Assembly: GCF_011617705.1 (NCBI RefSeq)
Contig: NZ_CP050154.1
Coordinates: 4,030,001-4,094,000 of the forward strand
DNA from: Brevibacterium limosum
GTDB taxonomy: Bacteria; Actinomycetota; Actinomycetes; Actinomycetales; Brevibacteriaceae
Direction of reading: 5' to 3'
Length of the DNA: 64,000 nt
The position numbers and the translations under genes are program-made. Shown here piece after piece: positions 62,382-64,000 of this stretch. The stretch's first letter is position 1, and every line of letters starts with the position of its first letter. The notes beneath the pieces were generated by a model. The model ran no database searches. It was given only the letters and a program-made list of their open reading frames with translations, and was not told where the DNA came from.

Positions 62382-63938
62382 ATGAAGTCCACCCTTCCAG
62401 GAGACTCCGCGCTCAACGCTGGTCGACGAGCTCGGGACCTCGCCTCCGTCACCGAAGGCGAGGTCGACCTCGTCGTCATCGGCGGCGGATTCACCGGCGT
62501 CGGGGTCGCCCTCGACGCGGCGGCCCGTGGGCTCAGCGTCGCCCTCGTCGAACGCGGCGACCTCGCCTCGGGCACCAGCAGCTGGAGCTCCAAACTCGCC
62601 CACGGCGGACTGCGCTACCTAGCCAAGGCCGACATCGGGATCGCATGGGAATCAGCCGTCGAACGCGGCCGGCTGATGAACACCATCGCCCCGCACCTCA
62701 TCCGGCCGCTGCCGATGATCTTCCCGCTGCACCCGGGGATCGGCCGCGTCGAGGCCGCCGTGACGAGCGCCGGCTTCCACGCCGGCGACGCCCTGCGGAT
62801 GCTCGCGCGCACCCCGAAGGAACTGCTCCCCCACCCCCGCCGGATCTCGGCCGCCGCAGTCCGGCGGCTCGCCCCGACCACCGACGCCGCTGGTCTGCGC
62901 GGCGGACTGCTCAGCTGGGACGGCCAGCTCATCGACGACGCCAGGCTCGTCGTCGCCTTGGCCCGCACGGCCGCAGACCATGGTGCACGCATCATCACCT
63001 ACGCCGAGGCGACCGCCGTCGAACCCGGCCGCGTGCACGTCAGGGACCGCCTCACCGGGGACGAGCACACCATCGGCGCCAAGCAGATCGTCAACGCCGC
63101 CGGCGTCTGGTCCGATACGCTCTCCGACGAGGTCGAACTGGCCCCCAGCAAGGGTTCGCACATCCTCGTGCCGGCCGCTCGCCTGGGCCACCCGGAGGCC
63201 GCGATCACCGCACCGGTGCCCGGTCATTTCGGCCGCTACGTCTTCGCTGTGCCGTGGCACAACGGTCTGGTCATGATCGGCCTCACCGACGATCCGCATC
63301 ATGGGCCGATCCCGGAGCGCGCCCACCCCGACGGCGACGAAGAGACGTTCCTCCTCGACACGATCAACGCCGTCCTCGGCGACAAGCTCACGCCTGAGGA
63401 CATCGTCGGCAGCTACGCAGGCTTCCGCCCGCTGATCAAGAGCGCGGGAGCGTCAGCCAGCGCCGACCTCTCCCGCAGGCACGCCCTGCTGCGCGACTCG
63501 CGGACCGGTGCGCTGACCATCGTCGGCGGCAAACTCACCGCCTACCGACGCATGGCCGAAGACGCCGTCGACGCCGTGGTCGAAGCCGGCGGCCTGTCGG
63601 CCGGGCCGTGCCGGACCGCCGAACTCGGACTCGTCGGCAAGGGCACCCCCGCCCCCGGCCTGCCCGAACGCCTGGTCGCCGTCTTCGGAACCGAGGCCGC
63701 GAAGGTCGCCGCCTACGGTGACGCCGACCCCGCCCTCAACGAACCGGTGAGAGAGGGGATCCCGCTGACCGGGGCGGAAGTCCGCTTCGCCGTCGAGCAC
63801 GAACTCGCCCTCACGGTCGAGGACGTCATCGACCGGCGGTCTCGTTGGGGTCTCGTCGACGCCGATCGCACCGACCTCTATGACTCTGTGGTCCGGCTCG
63901 CTCCGGAACTCATCACCGAATCACGACACGAAGGATGA
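62382..63938 (+). CDS. glpD: Glycerol-3-phosphate dehydrogenase/oxidase (FAD)
   Basis: A 518-aa flavoprotein. FAD-binding loop VVIGGGFTGVGVALDAA (about 32-48), ERGDLASGTSSWSSKLAHGGLRYL, NAAGVWSDTL, SAGASASADLSRRHALL and IVGGKLTAYRRMAEDAVDAV are GlpD signatures. It oxidises glycerol-3-phosphate to dihydroxyacetone phosphate, passing electrons to quinone. AAAGGA lies upstream of ATG 62382. The TGA overlaps the next gene (ATGA). Control by the divergent TetR is likely. Confidence 0.92.
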   Translation: MKSTLPGDSALNAGRRARDLASVTEGEVDLVVIGGGFTGVGVALDAAARGLSVALVERGDLASGTSSWSSKLAHGGLRYLAKADIGIAWESAVERGRLMNTIAPHLIRPLPMIFPLHPGIGRVEAAVTSAGFHAGDALRMLARTPKELLPHPRRISAAAVRRLAPTTDAAGLRGGLLSWDGQLIDDARLVVALARTAADHGARIITYAEATAVEPGRVHVRDRLTGDEHTIGAKQIVNAAGVWSDTLSDEVELAPSKGSHILVPAARLGHPEAAITAPVPGHFGRYVFAVPWHNGLVMIGLTDDPHHGPIPERAHPDGDEETFLLDTINAVLGDKLTPEDIVGSYAGFRPLIKSAGASASADLSRRHALLRDSRTGALTIVGGKLTAYRRMAEDAVDAVVEAGGLSAGPCRTAELGLVGKGTPAPGLPERLVAVFGTEAAKVAAYGDADPALNEPVREGIPLTGAEVRFAVEHELALTVEDVIDRRSRWGLVDADRTDLYDSVVRLAPELITESRHEG

Positions 63939-64000
63939 CGAACATGGACAACACTCGACCGCGCATGCGCTGGTGGGGCTGGGGCGAGGACGGCAACGAC
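63935..64000 (+). CDS. FAD-binding oxidase (alkyl-DHAP synthase-like), 5' end only
   Basis: The frame from ATG 63935 overlaps the glpD stop by 4 bp; ATG 63944 is an alternative. Only about 22 residues are seen, but MRWWGWGEDGND is the typical start of actinobacterial FAD-linked oxidases similar to alkyldihydroxyacetonephosphate synthase, which often follow glpD. It runs off the window edge. Confidence 0.7.
   Translation, partial: MTNMDNTRPRMRWWGWGEDGND

Overview
The window is a chromosomal segment of a high-GC actinobacterium. Gene content, frequent GTG starts, 1-4 bp start/stop overlaps and several probable leaderless genes fit Brevibacterium or a close relative; this is inference, as the window holds no rRNA or other marker. 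Most of it is catabolic and transport genes in short tight operons. No tRNA, rRNA, CRISPR array or prophage was found.

Layout. 1-7.1 kb: 5' end of a class III CoA-transferase gene, an unrecognised 593-aa protein, an FAH-family hydrolase, an amino-acid permease/universal-stress-protein pair, and an ArsR/SRPBCC pair with a clear operator-promoter. 7.1-8.8 kb: a complete IS481-like element (7134-8753) sitting inside the stem of a former bidirectional terminator. 8.8-16.4 kb: a six-gene operon (substrate-binding lipoprotein, two permeases, gamma-glutamyltransferase, fused ATPase, GntR regulator) for uptake and use of peptide-like, probably gamma-glutamyl, compounds. 16.5-22.4 kb: YoaK protein, MHS transporter, M20 dipeptidase with a divergent LysR regulator, and a protein with two PCC domains. 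22.5-30.5 kb: TRAP transporter, two SDRs, acyl-CoA ligase and thiolase, apparently a catabolic module for an unknown carboxylic acid. 31-39 kb: Rieske oxygenase and reductase (GbcA/GbcB type), a dimethylglycine/sarcosine-dehydrogenase-like flavoprotein, a LysR regulator and glutathione-independent formaldehyde dehydrogenase, together a demethylation pathway for glycine betaine or a related methylamine. 39-50 kb: mixed genes (M20D amidohydrolase, RibD-like reductase, VOC protein, SurA-like lipoprotein, OFA antiporter with small subunit, XRE regulator plus SDR, HtrA-like protease, TVP38 protein, CGNR regulator, EamA exporter). 50.4-61.7 kb: phenylacetate catabolism: paaABCDE-paaJ-paaF-paaH-paaG leftward, paaI, paaK and a TetR regulator rightward; paaZ is absent. 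61.7-64 kb: TetR regulator divergent from glpD, then the start of an FAD-binding oxidase gene.

How the genes work together. The paa block covers activation of phenylacetate (PaaK), ring epoxidation (PaaABCDE), isomerisation (PaaG) and beta-oxidation-like steps (PaaF, PaaH, PaaJ); the ring-opening enzyme must be encoded elsewhere. In the betaine block, formaldehyde from the Rieske enzyme and the flavoprotein would be oxidised by FdhA.

The most unusual structures are the IS element with seven 21-bp iterons in strict 24-bp phase, the terminator it split, a small family of long intergenic hairpins, low-complexity inserts in otherwise conserved enzymes, and an over-represented 10-mer (GCCGAGGCGG) in linkers and spacers. 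I did not find a convincing new defence or mobile system beyond the IS element.
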